Positions 1-7,614 of a DNA stretch of 64,000 nt are shown piece by piece. The notes beneath the pieces were generated by a model. The model saw nothing but the letters and a program-made list of their open reading frames with translations, was not told the origin of the DNA and ran no database searches. The stretch lies in assembly GCF_017815515.1 (NCBI RefSeq), contig NZ_CP072611.1, positions 868,001-932,000 of the forward strand, written 5' to 3'. How positions within the stretch are numbered: position 1 is the stretch's first letter; every line of letters starts with the position of its first letter. This stretch comes from Aureimonas populi. GTDB lineage: Bacteria; Pseudomonadota; Alphaproteobacteria; Rhizobiales; Rhizobiaceae. The position numbers and the translations under genes are program-made.

Positions 1-802
1 GGCCGAAGCCCGTCACCACCTCGTCGGCGACGAGCAGCACGTCGTATTTCGTCAGGACCGCCTGGATCTTCTCCCAATAGCCGGCCGGCGGCGGCACGAT
101 GCCCCCCGTTCCGAGCACCGGCTCGCCGATGAAGGCGGCAACCGTCTCCGGCCCTTCCTCCAGGATCATCTCCTCCAGCTTGCCCGCGCAGAAGGCGGAG
201 AATTCCTCTTCCGACTGCGAGCGGTCGGCCCGGCGGAAGTAATAGGGCGCCTCGGTGTGCAGGATCGGCGCGCGCGGCAAATCGAAGGCGTTGTGGAAGA
301 GCTGGAGGCCGGTGAGCGAGCCGGTCATCACGCCCGAACCGTGATAGCCGCGCCAGCGCGAGATGATCTTCTTCTTCTCGGGCCGCCCGAGAACATTGTT
401 GTAGTACCAGATGAGCTTGATGTTGGTCTCGTTGGCATCCGAGCCCGAGAGGCCAAAATAGACCCGGCTCATGCCTTCCGGCGCGCGATCGATGATCATC
501 CTGGCGAGGCGGATCGAGACCTCCGAGCCGTGGCCGGCATAGGCGTGGTAATAGGCCAGCTTGTGCGCCTGCGCCGCGATGGCCTCGGCGATCTCCGTGC
601 GCCCGTAGCCGACGTTCACGCAGTAGAGCCCGGCGAAGGCGTCGATGCTCTCGCGTCCGTCCCGGTCGACGATGGTGACGCCCTCACCGCCCTCGATGAT
701 GCGCGTCGGGCTCTCGCCGCGCGCGTGCTGGCCCATATGGGTCGAGGGATGGAAGAAATGGTCGCGGTCATAGGCGTTCAGTTCGTTCGAACGGTCGAGC
801 AT
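1..802 (-). CDS. doeD: Class III aminotransferase, probable DABA aminotransferase (partial, C-terminus outside window)
   Basis: About 267 N-terminal residues of a PLP-dependent class III aminotransferase; the C-terminal part lies beyond base 1. Visible family features are the RIIEGGEG / DRDGRESIDAFAGLYCVNVGYG start, a GLSGSDANET cofactor segment, SRWRGYHGSG, and the VLLVADEVVTGFG strand whose aspartate contacts the PLP ring. The ATG at 802 has an AAGGAG site just upstream. It lies 29 bases after doeC on the same strand. In ectoine breakdown the matching enzyme (DoeD, or Atf in Ruegeria) transfers the amino group of L-2,4-diaminobutyrate and gives L-aspartate-beta-semialdehyde. That substrate is inferred from the cluster. 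The family also contains omega-amino acid transaminases, so sequence alone does not fix it. Confidence 0.85.
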   Translation of the reverse strand, partial: MLDRSNELNAYDRDHFFHPSTHMGQHARGESPTRIIEGGEGVTIVDRDGRESIDAFAGLYCVNVGYGRTEIAEAIAAQAHKLAYYHAYAGHGSEVSIRLARMIIDRAPEGMSRVYFGLSGSDANETNIKLIWYYNNVLGRPEKKKIISRWRGYHGSGVMTGSLTGLQLFHNAFDLPRAPILHTEAPYYFRRADRSQSEEEFSAFCAGKLEEMILEEGPETVAAFIGEPVLGTGGIVPPPAGYWEKIQAVLTKYDVLLVADEVVTGFG

Positions 803-831
803 CAGACGGCTCCTTCTGTGGGATTTGATGG

Positions 832-2325
832 TCAGGCTGCGTCGAGGCAGACATATTTGAGGTCGGTGAAGGCCTCGAGGCCGTGGCGCGAGCCCTCGCG
901 CCCGAGGCCGGACTGCTTGACCCCGCCGAAGGGCACCGGCGCGCCGGTGATCTTCACCCGGTTCACCGCCACCATGCCGTAGTCGAGCGCGGCGCTGATC
1001 CGCGCGATGCGTGCGGCGTCGCTCGTCACGAGATAGGCCGCAAGGCCGTATTCGGTGTCGTTGGCGCGGGCCGTCACCTCCTCCTCGGTGTCGAAGGGCG
1101 CAAGGGCCGCGACGGGCCCGAAGGTCTCCTCGCGCATGATCAGCGCATCGTCCGGCACGTCGGCAAGGAGCGTGGGGCGATAGAAGAGAGCGCCGGCCTC
1201 GTGACGCGAGCCGCCGACGAGGAGCCGGGCGCCGCGCGAGACGGCGTCCTTCACCTGCGCGTCCACCTTTGCCACGGCGCGTTCGTGCATCAGGGGACCG
1301 ATCTCGGTGCCCGCGTCGAGCCCGTTGCCGACCCTCAGCGCCTCGATCCGCGCGGCATAGGCGCGCAGGAAGGCTTCGTAGACCGGCCGTTCGACATAGA
1401 TGCGGTTGGCGGCGAGGCAGTCCTGCCCGGAGGTGGCGAACTTGGCGTCCATCGCGATATCGACCGCCTTTTGCAGGTCGGCGTCGGCGAAGACGAGGAG
1501 CGGCGCATGGCCGCCGAGCTCCATCACCAGCCGCTTGACGGTGGGCGCCGATTGCGCGGCGATCAGCCGGCCGATCCCGGTGGATCCGGTAAAGCTCATG
1601 GCGCGCACGCGGGGGTCCTCGCAAAGCCGGCCGACAATGGTGGCGGCCTTGCCGGTGACGACGTTGAAGATACCGGCGGGAAGGCCGGCCCGATCCGCGA
1701 GAGCGGCGAGCGCGAGCGCCGACAGCGGCGTCTCGGAGGAGGGATGGGCAACAGCGGTGCAGCCGGCGGCGAGCGCGGCCGCCGCCTTGCGCGTCAGCAT
1801 GGCGGCCGGGAAGTTCCAGGGCGTCACGAGACCGACGACGCCCAGCGGCACGCGGCTGACCTGCATATGAGCGCCCGGCAGATGGCTCGCCACGCTCTCG
1901 ACGGTAACGCGCCTGGCTTCTTCGGCATAGAACTCCACGAAGGATGCGGCATAGTCGATCTCGCCGCGCGCCTCGGCCAGCGGCTTGCCTTGCTCCAGCA
2001 CCATCAGGAGGGCGAGGTCCTCCCGTGCTTCGAGAATGAGGGCGTGCCATCGCTTCAGGAACGCCCCGCGCTCCTGCGGCAGAAGGCGGCTCCATTTCGC
2101 AAAGGCGGTGCTGGCGGCGTCGATCGCCGCGCTCGTCTCGCCGGCCCCCAGATCGGCCACGAAGGCGACGGCCTGCCCGTTCGCCGGGTCCCGCACGGCG
2201 AAGCTGCGGGCCTCTTGGCCGCGCGTCCAGCGGCCGTTCACATAGGCCTGCTCTCGCAGGAGGCGGGAGTCGGCGAGCCTTGTCATGGCCGGATGCGTCT
2301 CAAGCCGGGCGACCTGCGCATTCAT
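832..2325 (-). CDS. doeC: NAD(P)-dependent aldehyde dehydrogenase of ectoine breakdown (aspartate-semialdehyde / succinate-semialdehyde dehydrogenase type)
   Basis: 497-residue aldehyde dehydrogenase of the GabD/Ssd type. The nucleotide-binding FTGSTGIG is at residues 245-252, the general base Glu269 lies in VMELGG, and the catalytic Cys303 lies in SGQDC. Length is normal for the family. In ectoine degradation DoeC (Ssd) oxidises L-aspartate-beta-semialdehyde made by DoeD to L-aspartate; that role is inferred from context. I chose ATG 2325 because GAGAGGAG lies 8 bases upstream; an open extension to 2391 has no support. That ribosome binding site sits inside a perfect 12-bp inverted repeat (2329-2362), so translation may be controlled. 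The gene is 118 bases downstream of doeX and 29 bases upstream of doeD. Confidence 0.9.
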   Translation of the reverse strand: MNAQVARLETHPAMTRLADSRLLREQAYVNGRWTRGQEARSFAVRDPANGQAVAFVADLGAGETSAAIDAASTAFAKWSRLLPQERGAFLKRWHALILEAREDLALLMVLEQGKPLAEARGEIDYAASFVEFYAEEARRVTVESVASHLPGAHMQVSRVPLGVVGLVTPWNFPAAMLTRKAAAALAAGCTAVAHPSSETPLSALALAALADRAGLPAGIFNVVTGKAATIVGRLCEDPRVRAMSFTGSTGIGRLIAAQSAPTVKRLVMELGGHAPLLVFADADLQKAVDIAMDAKFATSGQDCLAANRIYVERPVYEAFLRAYAARIEALRVGNGLDAGTEIGPLMHERAVAKVDAQVKDAVSRGARLLVGGSRHEAGALFYRPTLLADVPDDALIMREETFGPVAALAPFDTEEEVTARANDTEYGLAAYLVTSDAARIARISAALDYGMVAVNRVKITGAPVPFGGVKQSGLGREGSRHGLEAFTDLKYVCLDAA

Positions 2326-2328
2326 GAC

Positions 2329-2362
2329 AAGCTCCTCTCGAGGTCGGCGACGAGAGGAGCTT
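2329..2362 (-). promoter_or_regulatory. Perfect 12-bp hairpin covering the doeC ribosome binding site
   Basis: Arms AAGCTCCTCTCG (2329-2340) and CGAGAGGAGCTT (2351-2362) are exact reverse complements around a 10-base loop. Read on the minus strand, the downstream arm contains the doeC Shine-Dalgarno GAGAGGAG and ends three bases before the ATG. In the doeX-doeC transcript the site would be paired. There is no T run behind the stem, so an intrinsic terminator is less likely than translational control or mRNA processing. Confidence 0.6.
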
Positions 2363-2443
2363 ACGGGCGTTCGGCCGGAGGCTTGGTCCATTCCTTCGCG
2401 GCGGCGAGGACCGTTTCTCCGAAAGGACGGCCCTCGGCGGAGA

Positions 2444-2941
2444 TTATCTCTCTTCGCAAGCGCCCATGAGCATCGATACGGGCGGCTCGGGCTCCTCCTT
2501 CACCGTGCGGGTGACGATATAGGTGAAGTAGCGCGCGATCCCGATCTCGCGCTCCAGCCAGCCGTCGATGAGCCGCTGATAGGCGTCGATGTCGCGCGCC
2601 ACGATCTTGAGGATGTAATCGACGCCCCCGCCCAGCGCCCAGCAGGCGACCACCTGCGGCGCTTCGCGCACGACCCGCTCGAAACGCTCGAAATCGACAT
2701 GGCGGTGGCTGCCGAGCGTCACCTCCACCATCACCGCCGTGAGCGGCGTGACGAGCCGCATGTCGAGCCGCGCGCCGTAGCCCCGCACGATCCCGGCATC
2801 CTCCAGCTTTTTGAGCCGCATCCAGCACGGCGTGGGCGACAGGCCCACCCTTTCGGCGAGAGCGAGCTTGGTGATCCGGCCCTCGTTCTGGATGGCGGCG
2901 AGGATCTTCAGATCGAAGGCGTCGAGCTTGATGGAGGACAT
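2444..2941 (-). CDS. doeX: Lrp/AsnC-family regulator of ectoine breakdown
   Basis: 165 residues, the usual length for Lrp/AsnC proteins. It has an N-terminal winged helix-turn-helix (LDAFDLKILAAIQNEGRI to PCWMRLKKLEDAGIV, residues about 6-52) and a C-terminal RAM effector domain containing VVREAPQVVACWALGGGVDY. Lrp proteins form dimers to octamers and respond to amino acids. The matching regulators are DoeX in Halomonas and AsnC in the Ruegeria ectoine locus. It is divergent from enuR with a 75-base intergenic region, and precedes doeC and doeD on the same strand. Assignment as the ectoine-locus regulator rests on this position. Confidence 0.88.
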   Translation of the reverse strand: MSSIKLDAFDLKILAAIQNEGRITKLALAERVGLSPTPCWMRLKKLEDAGIVRGYGARLDMRLVTPLTAVMVEVTLGSHRHVDFERFERVVREAPQVVACWALGGGVDYILKIVARDIDAYQRLIDGWLEREIGIARYFTYIVTRTVKEEPEPPVSMLMGACEER

Positions 2942-2989
2942 GGCCCCGTCCGGCCGCCCTGGGGGCGGAATGCGATTTTCGTTGTCGAT

Positions 2990-3022
2990 TGTCATGATTT
3001 CAGGAAAAGTGCGATCATGACA
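2990..3022. promoter_or_regulatory. Inverted-repeat operator candidate at the enuR start
   Basis: TGTCATGAT (2990-2998) and ATCATGACA (3014-3022) are perfect 9-base inverted arms with a 15-base spacer, about 24 bases centre to centre. The right arm contains the enuR start codon at 3017. The same core (TTGTCATG / TTGACATGATTT) recurs upstream of ehuA. Location and repetition suggest the EnuR binding site and autoregulation. This is inference from the motif only. Confidence 0.55.
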
Positions 3023-4399
3023 ATGTGGTTTCTCGATCCGGCCACCCTGAAACGCCCGGTCTATCTCTCCCTGGCGGACCAGATCGCCCGCGCCATCGAG
3101 GATGGCAAGCTCGTGCAAGGCGCGCGGCTGCCCCCGCACCGGGCGCTGGCCGATTCGCTGTCCATCTCCGTCCAGACCGTCAGTCGGGCCTATGAGGAAC
3201 TGATCCGGCGCGGCCTTCTGTCCGGGGAGACGGGGCGCGGAACCTTCGTGCGCACCGCCCGCTCCGAAGGCTCGCTGCCCTACCTGCCCGAGAGGCTGGG
3301 CGAGATCATCGACCTGTCGATCCTCAAGCCGGTCTGCGAGACGCTGCATCTGGACCGGATGCGCAAGGCGTTGATGGAGCTGTCGGAGAACCTGCCGGCG
3401 AGCGCCGCCTTGTCCTTCCGGCCGAACGTCATCTTCCCGCGCCACCGGGCGGTGGCGGTGGAATGGCTGAAACAGTGCGGGCTGGAGGCGCAGGCCTCCA
3501 ACATCTGCCTGACCAACGGGGCGACGGCGGCCATGACGACGGCGCTGCTCTCCACCGCCCCGGCCGGCTCGGCGGTGGCGACGGAAGCGATCGGTTGCCA
3601 TACTCTCATTCCGCTCGCCGCCTATCTCGGCCTGAAGCTCGTCGGCATCGAGCTCGACGAAGAAGGCATCGTCCCGGACGCGCTGGATCATGCCTGCCGC
3701 GCCGAGATGCTGCGCGCGCTCTTCGTGCAGCCCTCCGTCATCAACCCCACCGCCACCCTGATGAGCCTGCGGCGGCGCGAGGAGATCGTCGCGGTGGCAC
3801 GGCGGCACGACATCGCGATCATCGAGGACGACGTTCTGGGCCCGCTGGTGGAAAACCGGCCGCCGCCCATCGCGGCGCTGGCGCCGGAGCGCACGCTCTA
3901 CATCACCAGCTTCACCAAGACGGTCCTTCCGGGCCTGCGCACCGGCTACCTCGCCGTGCCCGACAAGATGCTGCCGGCGGTGATGAACCGCCATCTGGTG
4001 ACGAACTGGATCGCGACCCCCATGATCGCGGAGATCGCCACGCGCTGGGTGAGCGACGGCACGGCGATGGATCTCGTCAGATGGCAACGCCATGCGCTGC
4101 GCTCGCGCCACGCGCTGGCGCGCGACATGCTGTCCGGCATCGCCCATCGTGCCCACCCGGAAGCGCTGCATGTCTGGCTGCCCCTGGCCAGCGAGTGCGA
4201 GGAAAGCCTGTTCATGGCGCAGGCGCGCCTGCGGGGCGTGGCCGTCGCGCCGGGCCAGTCCTTCCAGACCGGACCGGCCCATCAGCCCGCCGTGCGCATC
4301 TCGCTCGGCTCCACCAGCGAGGACGAACTGCGCGCCGGCCTGCGCGTCGTGGCTCATCTCGTGAAGGCCCCCCCTGAACCGCTTCTGCTGGCGATCTAG
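3017..4399 (+). CDS. enuR: MocR/GntR-type PLP-dependent regulator of ectoine utilisation
   Basis: 460 residues: an N-terminal GntR winged helix-turn-helix (about 12-80, with SISVQTVSRAYEELIRRGLL) fused to a fold-type I aminotransferase domain. Lys301 in ITSFTKTVLPG is the expected PLP-binding lysine, and the cofactor-contacting aspartates lie in IAIIEDDVLGP. MocR proteins use the aminotransferase-like domain to sense amino compounds. EnuR from Ruegeria is reported to respond to N-alpha-acetyl-DABA and DABA, which are intermediates of this pathway. ATG 3017 is used; an in-frame ATG at 3023 is an alternative. It is divergent from doeX and lies directly upstream of ehuA, as expected for a repressor of the import and catabolic operon. 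Confidence 0.88.
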   Translation: MTMWFLDPATLKRPVYLSLADQIARAIEDGKLVQGARLPPHRALADSLSISVQTVSRAYEELIRRGLLSGETGRGTFVRTARSEGSLPYLPERLGEIIDLSILKPVCETLHLDRMRKALMELSENLPASAALSFRPNVIFPRHRAVAVEWLKQCGLEAQASNICLTNGATAAMTTALLSTAPAGSAVATEAIGCHTLIPLAAYLGLKLVGIELDEEGIVPDALDHACRAEMLRALFVQPSVINPTATLMSLRRREEIVAVARRHDIAIIEDDVLGPLVENRPPPIAALAPERTLYITSFTKTVLPGLRTGYLAVPDKMLPAVMNRHLVTNWIATPMIAEIATRWVSDGTAMDLVRWQRHALRSRHALARDMLSGIAHRAHPEALHVWLPLASECEESLFMAQARLRGVAVAPGQSFQTGPAHQPAVRISLGSTSEDELRAGLRVVAHLVKAPPEPLLLAI

Positions 4400-4436
4400 G
4401 CGCACCTGCCCAGTTTTTATGCCTGCTTTGGCAAAA

Positions 4437-4472
4437 TTGTCATGGTTTTATTTTGCCGATTGACATGATTTA
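4437..4472 (+). promoter_or_regulatory. Repeated EnuR-like motif and possible -35 upstream of ehuA
   Basis: TTGTCATG (4437-4444) and TTGACATGATTT (4460-4471) repeat, about 23 bases apart, the core seen at 2990-3022. The second copy contains a consensus -35 hexamer TTGACA (4460-4465), about 60 bases before the ehuA start. The local sequence is AT-rich within GC-rich DNA. A repressor bound here would cover the promoter. No good -10 is obvious. Confidence 0.5.
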
Positions 4473-4522
4473 AGCCCGGCGACATCGTTGGTCCACGAAT
4501 GGCCCTGAACCCAGGAGGGAGC

Positions 4523-5305
4523 GTGGCCCAGCCGATCATCCAGCTCGACCGTGTCACCAAGCGCTTCGGCGAGCTGACCGTGCTCGACGATCTCTCCTTC
4601 GATGTCCTGCCGGGCGAGAAGCTCGCCCTGATCGGCCCGTCGGGCTCCGGCAAGACCACCATCCTGCGCGTCCTCATGACACTGGAGAACCTCACGGGCG
4701 GGCACATCGCGGTCGATGGCGAGGGGCTGTTCCATATGCGCAAGGGTAGGCGCGAAGAGCCGGCCGACGAGACGCATCTGCACCGGATGCGCGCCAAGAT
4801 CGGCATGGTCTTCCAGCACTTCAACCTCTTCCCCCACAAATGCGTGCTCGACAACGTCACGCTGGCGCCGATCCTGACGCAAGGAGTGACGCGCGCCGAC
4901 GCGCGGGAGCGGGCGATGGAGCTTCTCGACATGGTCGGCATGGCCGACAAGGCGCAGGCCATGCCCGCACAGCTTTCCGGCGGGCAGAAGCAGCGCGTGG
5001 CGATCGCCCGCGCGCTCGCCCTGCGCCCGAAGATCATGCTGTTCGACGAAGTGACCTCCGCGCTCGATCCCGAGCTGGTGGAGGAGGTGCTGAACGTCAT
5101 GCGCATGCTGGGCCGCGAGACGGACATGACCATGCTGCTCGTCACCCATGAGATGGGCTTTGCCAGGGACTTCGCCGACCGCGTCCTGTTCTTCGACCGG
5201 GGGCGGATCGTGGAGGAGGGCCCGCCCTCGCAGATCTTCACCAGTCCCAGGCAGGAGCGCACCCGGAACTTCCTGCGCAAGGTCGTGGGCGCCGGCCATC
5301 TCTGA
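4523..5305 (+). CDS. ehuA: Ectoine/hydroxyectoine ABC transporter, ATP-binding protein
   Basis: ABC ATPase of the polar amino acid (PAAT/HisP-GlnQ) family, 260 residues from GTG 4523. It has Walker A GPSGSGKTT (about 38-46), a Q-loop in GMVFQHFNLFPHKCVLDNV, signature [15 protein letters not shown], Walker B IMLFDEVTSALD and the H-loop VTHEMGFARDFADRVLF. I prefer GTG 4523 because AGGAGGG ends a few bases before it; an in-frame ATG at 4499 has no comparable site. It powers uptake through EhuC and EhuD of ectoine bound by EhuB in the periplasm. Ectoine specificity is inferred from the following eut/doe genes, in the same order as the ehuABCD-eutABCDE operon of Sinorhizobium meliloti. Confidence 0.9.
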   Translation: MAQPIIQLDRVTKRFGELTVLDDLSFDVLPGEKLALIGPSGSGKTTILRVLMTLENLTGGHIAVDGEGLFHMRKGRREEPADETHLHRMRAKIGMVFQHFNLFPHKCVLDNVTLAPILTQGVTRADARERAMELLDMVGMADKAQAMPAQLSGGQKQRVAIARALALRPKIMLFDEVTSALDPELVEEVLNVMRMLGRETDMTMLLVTHEMGFARDFADRVLFFDRGRIVEEGPPSQIFTSPRQERTRNFLRKVVGAGHL

Positions 5306-5361
5306 CGGGCGGCGATGAGGCCCTCGAAAAGACCATTCGGACAGAAACGACAGGAGCGAAC

Positions 5362-6210
5362 ATGATCCACCGCCATATCCTCGCCGGCGCGCTCGTCGCC
5401 GCCTGCCTCGCCGCCCCCGCAACCGCGCAGGAGGCCGAGGTCCCGGCCGAGGTCCAGGCCTTGCGCGACCAGGGCTTTGCCCGCATCGCCATCGCCAACG
5501 AACCGCCCTACACGGCCGTCGACGCGGACGGCAGCGTTTCAGGCGCCGGTCCCGACGTCGCCCGCGCCGTCTTCCAGCGCCTGGGCATCGACGACGTCGT
5601 CGCCTCGATCTCCGAATATGGGGCGATGATCCCCGGCCTTCAGGCAAGGCGCTTCGACGCCGTGACCGCCGGCCTCTTCATGCAGCCCCAGCGCTGCGCG
5701 GCCGTCGCCTATTCCGAGCCGATCCTGTGCGACGCGGAAGCCTTCCTCCTGAAAGCCGGCAATCCGCTCGGCCTCCAGAGCTTCGCCGACATCGCCAACA
5801 ACCCGGAAGCGCGCATCGGCGCGCCGGGCGGCGGCACGGAAGAGCGCCTCGCGCTGGAAGCCGGCGTGCCGCGCGACCGCGTCGTCGTGGTGCCGGACCC
5901 GCAAAGCGGCCTGACCATGCTCCAGCAAGGGCGCATCGACGTCTATTCGCTGCCCGTCCTGTCGATCAACGCGTTGGCGCAACAGGCCGGCGACGAAAGC
6001 CTGGAGGTCGTGGCTCCCGTTCAGGGCGCTCCGATCTATTGCGACGGCGCCGCATTCCGCCGCGACCAGACCAGCCTTCGCGACGCATTCGACCGCGAGC
6101 TTGCGGCGCTGAAGGAATCGGGCGAGTTCGCGCGGATCGTCGAGCCCTACGGCTTCTCGGCACAGGCGGCGATCTCCTCCAACCGCGAGGCGCTCTGCGC
6201 GCAGGAATAA
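5362..6210 (+). CDS. ehuB: Ectoine/hydroxyectoine-binding periplasmic protein
   Basis: 282-residue family 3 (bac_solute) binding protein. A Sec signal peptide with an A-x-A type cleavage site (hydrophobic LAGALVAACLAAPATAQ) covers about residues 1-22. The mature domain has the family motif GAGPDVARAVFQRLG and, further on, GAPGGGTEERLALEAGV. EhuB proteins hold ectoines in an aromatic and charged pocket and pass them to the EhuC/EhuD channel. The gene is 56 bases after ehuA and is followed by a 78-base spacer with a hairpin, which fits the common pattern of higher expression of the binding protein than of the permeases. Substrate assignment comes from operon context. Confidence 0.88.
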   Translation: MIHRHILAGALVAACLAAPATAQEAEVPAEVQALRDQGFARIAIANEPPYTAVDADGSVSGAGPDVARAVFQRLGIDDVVASISEYGAMIPGLQARRFDAVTAGLFMQPQRCAAVAYSEPILCDAEAFLLKAGNPLGLQSFADIANNPEARIGAPGGGTEERLALEAGVPRDRVVVVPDPQSGLTMLQQGRIDVYSLPVLSINALAQQAGDESLEVVAPVQGAPIYCDGAAFRRDQTSLRDAFDRELAALKESGEFARIVEPYGFSAQAAISSNREALCAQE

Positions 6211-6230
6211 GCGGCTTCCACGCTGCCGGA

Positions 6231-6268
6231 CGCGAAGGAACGCGCCCGGCCCTTTCCCCGGCTTCGCG
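6231..6268 (+). terminator. Intercistronic hairpin after ehuB
   Basis: CGCGAAG (6231-6237) pairs with CTTCGCG (6262-6268), and inner CCGG segments can extend the stem next to the right arm. It sits in the 78-base gap between ehuB and ehuC, the largest gap in the operon. There is no T run, so partial termination or mRNA stabilisation is more likely than full termination. Confidence 0.35.
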
Positions 6269-6288
6269 ACACGAAAGCTTCGACAGGC

Positions 6289-6942
6289 ATGACCTCCGGC
6301 TATCTCTGGCTGATCCTCGAAGGCGCGCTCGTGACGGTGCAACTCACCGTCTACGGCTGCGCCCTCGCGCTGGTCGTCGCCTTCGCCGCCGGGCTGGCGC
6401 GCGTCTCGCGCTTCAGGGGCGTGCGCGCGCTGGCGGTGGCCTATATCGAGTTCTTTCGCGGCACCTCGATCTTCGTCCAGCTCTTCTGGGCCTATTACGT
6501 CCTGCCGCTTCTCGGTGTCACGCTCTCGCCGCTCCAGGCCGGCGTCCTCGCGCTCGGCCTCAATGTCGGGGCCTACGGCGCGGAAGTGGTGCGCGGCGCG
6601 GTGCGCTCCATCGGCCGCGACCAGCGCGAGGCCTGCGTCGCGCTCAACCTGACGCGCTTCCAGGCCATGCGCCACATCCTCCTGCCGCAGGCGGTGGTGG
6701 TGATGCTGCCGACCTTCGGCAACAACGCCATCGAGTTGCTGAAGGCCACCGCCATCGTCTCCCTGATCTCTCTCGGCGACATGACCTTCCAGGCGCAGGT
6801 GGTGCGCGCCCAGACCGGGGACACGCTGATGCCGTTCCTGACGATCCTCGTCCTCTACTTCGCGATGGCCTCGGTCATCTCCGGCCTCATCCGCCTCATT
6901 GAGAGGCGCATGACGCGCGGTCTCGACGGCGTGCGGGCGTAA
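6289..6942 (+). CDS. ehuC: Ectoine/hydroxyectoine ABC transporter permease
   Basis: 217-residue HisMQ-type inner membrane permease with about five hydrophobic segments. The family pattern YIEFFRGTSIFVQLFWAYYVLP follows the second segment. The EAA loop (EACVALNLTRFQAMRHILLPQA), which contacts the EhuA ATPase, is near residues 125-145. It pairs with EhuD, 15 bases downstream, to form the membrane channel. Length and motifs are typical of the polar amino acid family. Specificity for ectoines is inferred from the cluster. Confidence 0.88.
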   Translation: MTSGYLWLILEGALVTVQLTVYGCALALVVAFAAGLARVSRFRGVRALAVAYIEFFRGTSIFVQLFWAYYVLPLLGVTLSPLQAGVLALGLNVGAYGAEVVRGAVRSIGRDQREACVALNLTRFQAMRHILLPQAVVVMLPTFGNNAIELLKATAIVSLISLGDMTFQAQVVRAQTGDTLMPFLTILVLYFAMASVISGLIRLIERRMTRGLDGVRA

Positions 6943-6957
6943 GGGAGGCTACAGGTC

Positions 6958-7614
6958 ATGGAATGGGACTGGGCCTTCGTCTGGCAGATCATGCCGACGC
7001 TCCTGCAAGGGGTGAGGATCACCATCCTCGCCGCGATCCTCAGCTTTGCCGTCGCCGCCGTGGTGGGCCTTGCCATCGCCATCCTGCGGCGTTCGAGGAA
7101 CCGGCTGGTGTCGCGCCCCATCGGCTTCCTCGCCGAGTTCATTCGCGGCACGCCGCTCCTCGTGCAGCTTTATTTCCTCTTCTACGTGCTGCCCGACATC
7201 GGCATCACCCTCTCGCCGCTGGTGGCGGGCGTCATCGGGCTCGGCATCCATTACGCAACCTACACGGCGGAGGTCTATCGCGCCGGCATCGAGAACGTCT
7301 CGCGCGGCCAGTGGGAGGCGGCGAAGGCCTGCAACATGACCACCGGCCAGACATGGCGGCACATCGTCCTGCCGCAGGCCCTCGCGCCCATGATCCCGGC
7401 TCTCGCGAACTACCTCATCGCCATGTTCAAGGAAACGCCGCTGCTCTCGGCCATCACCGTTCTGGAGCTGATGAACCAGGCGCGCTCCATCGCCAATTTC
7501 AACTACCGCTATATCGAGCCGCTGACGCTGGTCGGCGTCTTCTTCCTCGTCATCTCCCTCGTCTCCGTCCTTGGCGTGCGCGCGCTGGAGCGCCGCTATG
7601 GCCGCATCGCGTAA
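6958..7614 (+). CDS. ehuD: Ectoine/hydroxyectoine ABC transporter permease
   Basis: 218-residue HisMQ-type permease, paralogous to EhuC. It shows EFIRGTPLLVQLYFLFYVLPDIG and an EAA loop (EAAKACNMTTGQTWRHIVLPQA) before the last membrane segments. GGGAGGCTACAG precedes the ATG at 6958. Its 3' end overlaps the eutA start by 17 bases, which suggests translational coupling of transport to catabolism. Together with EhuC it forms the transmembrane channel used by EhuA and EhuB. Confidence 0.88.
   Translation: MEWDWAFVWQIMPTLLQGVRITILAAILSFAVAAVVGLAIAILRRSRNRLVSRPIGFLAEFIRGTPLLVQLYFLFYVLPDIGITLSPLVAGVIGLGIHYATYTAEVYRAGIENVSRGQWEAAKACNMTTGQTWRHIVLPQALAPMIPALANYLIAMFKETPLLSAITVLELMNQARSIANFNYRYIEPLTLVGVFFLVISLVSVLGVRALERRYGRIA

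Noticed and set aside
883..2469. A 528-codon plus-strand open frame opposite doeC
   Set aside because: It is the shadow of a canonical aldehyde dehydrogenase with intact Cys303 and Glu269; the translation has no recognisable domain.
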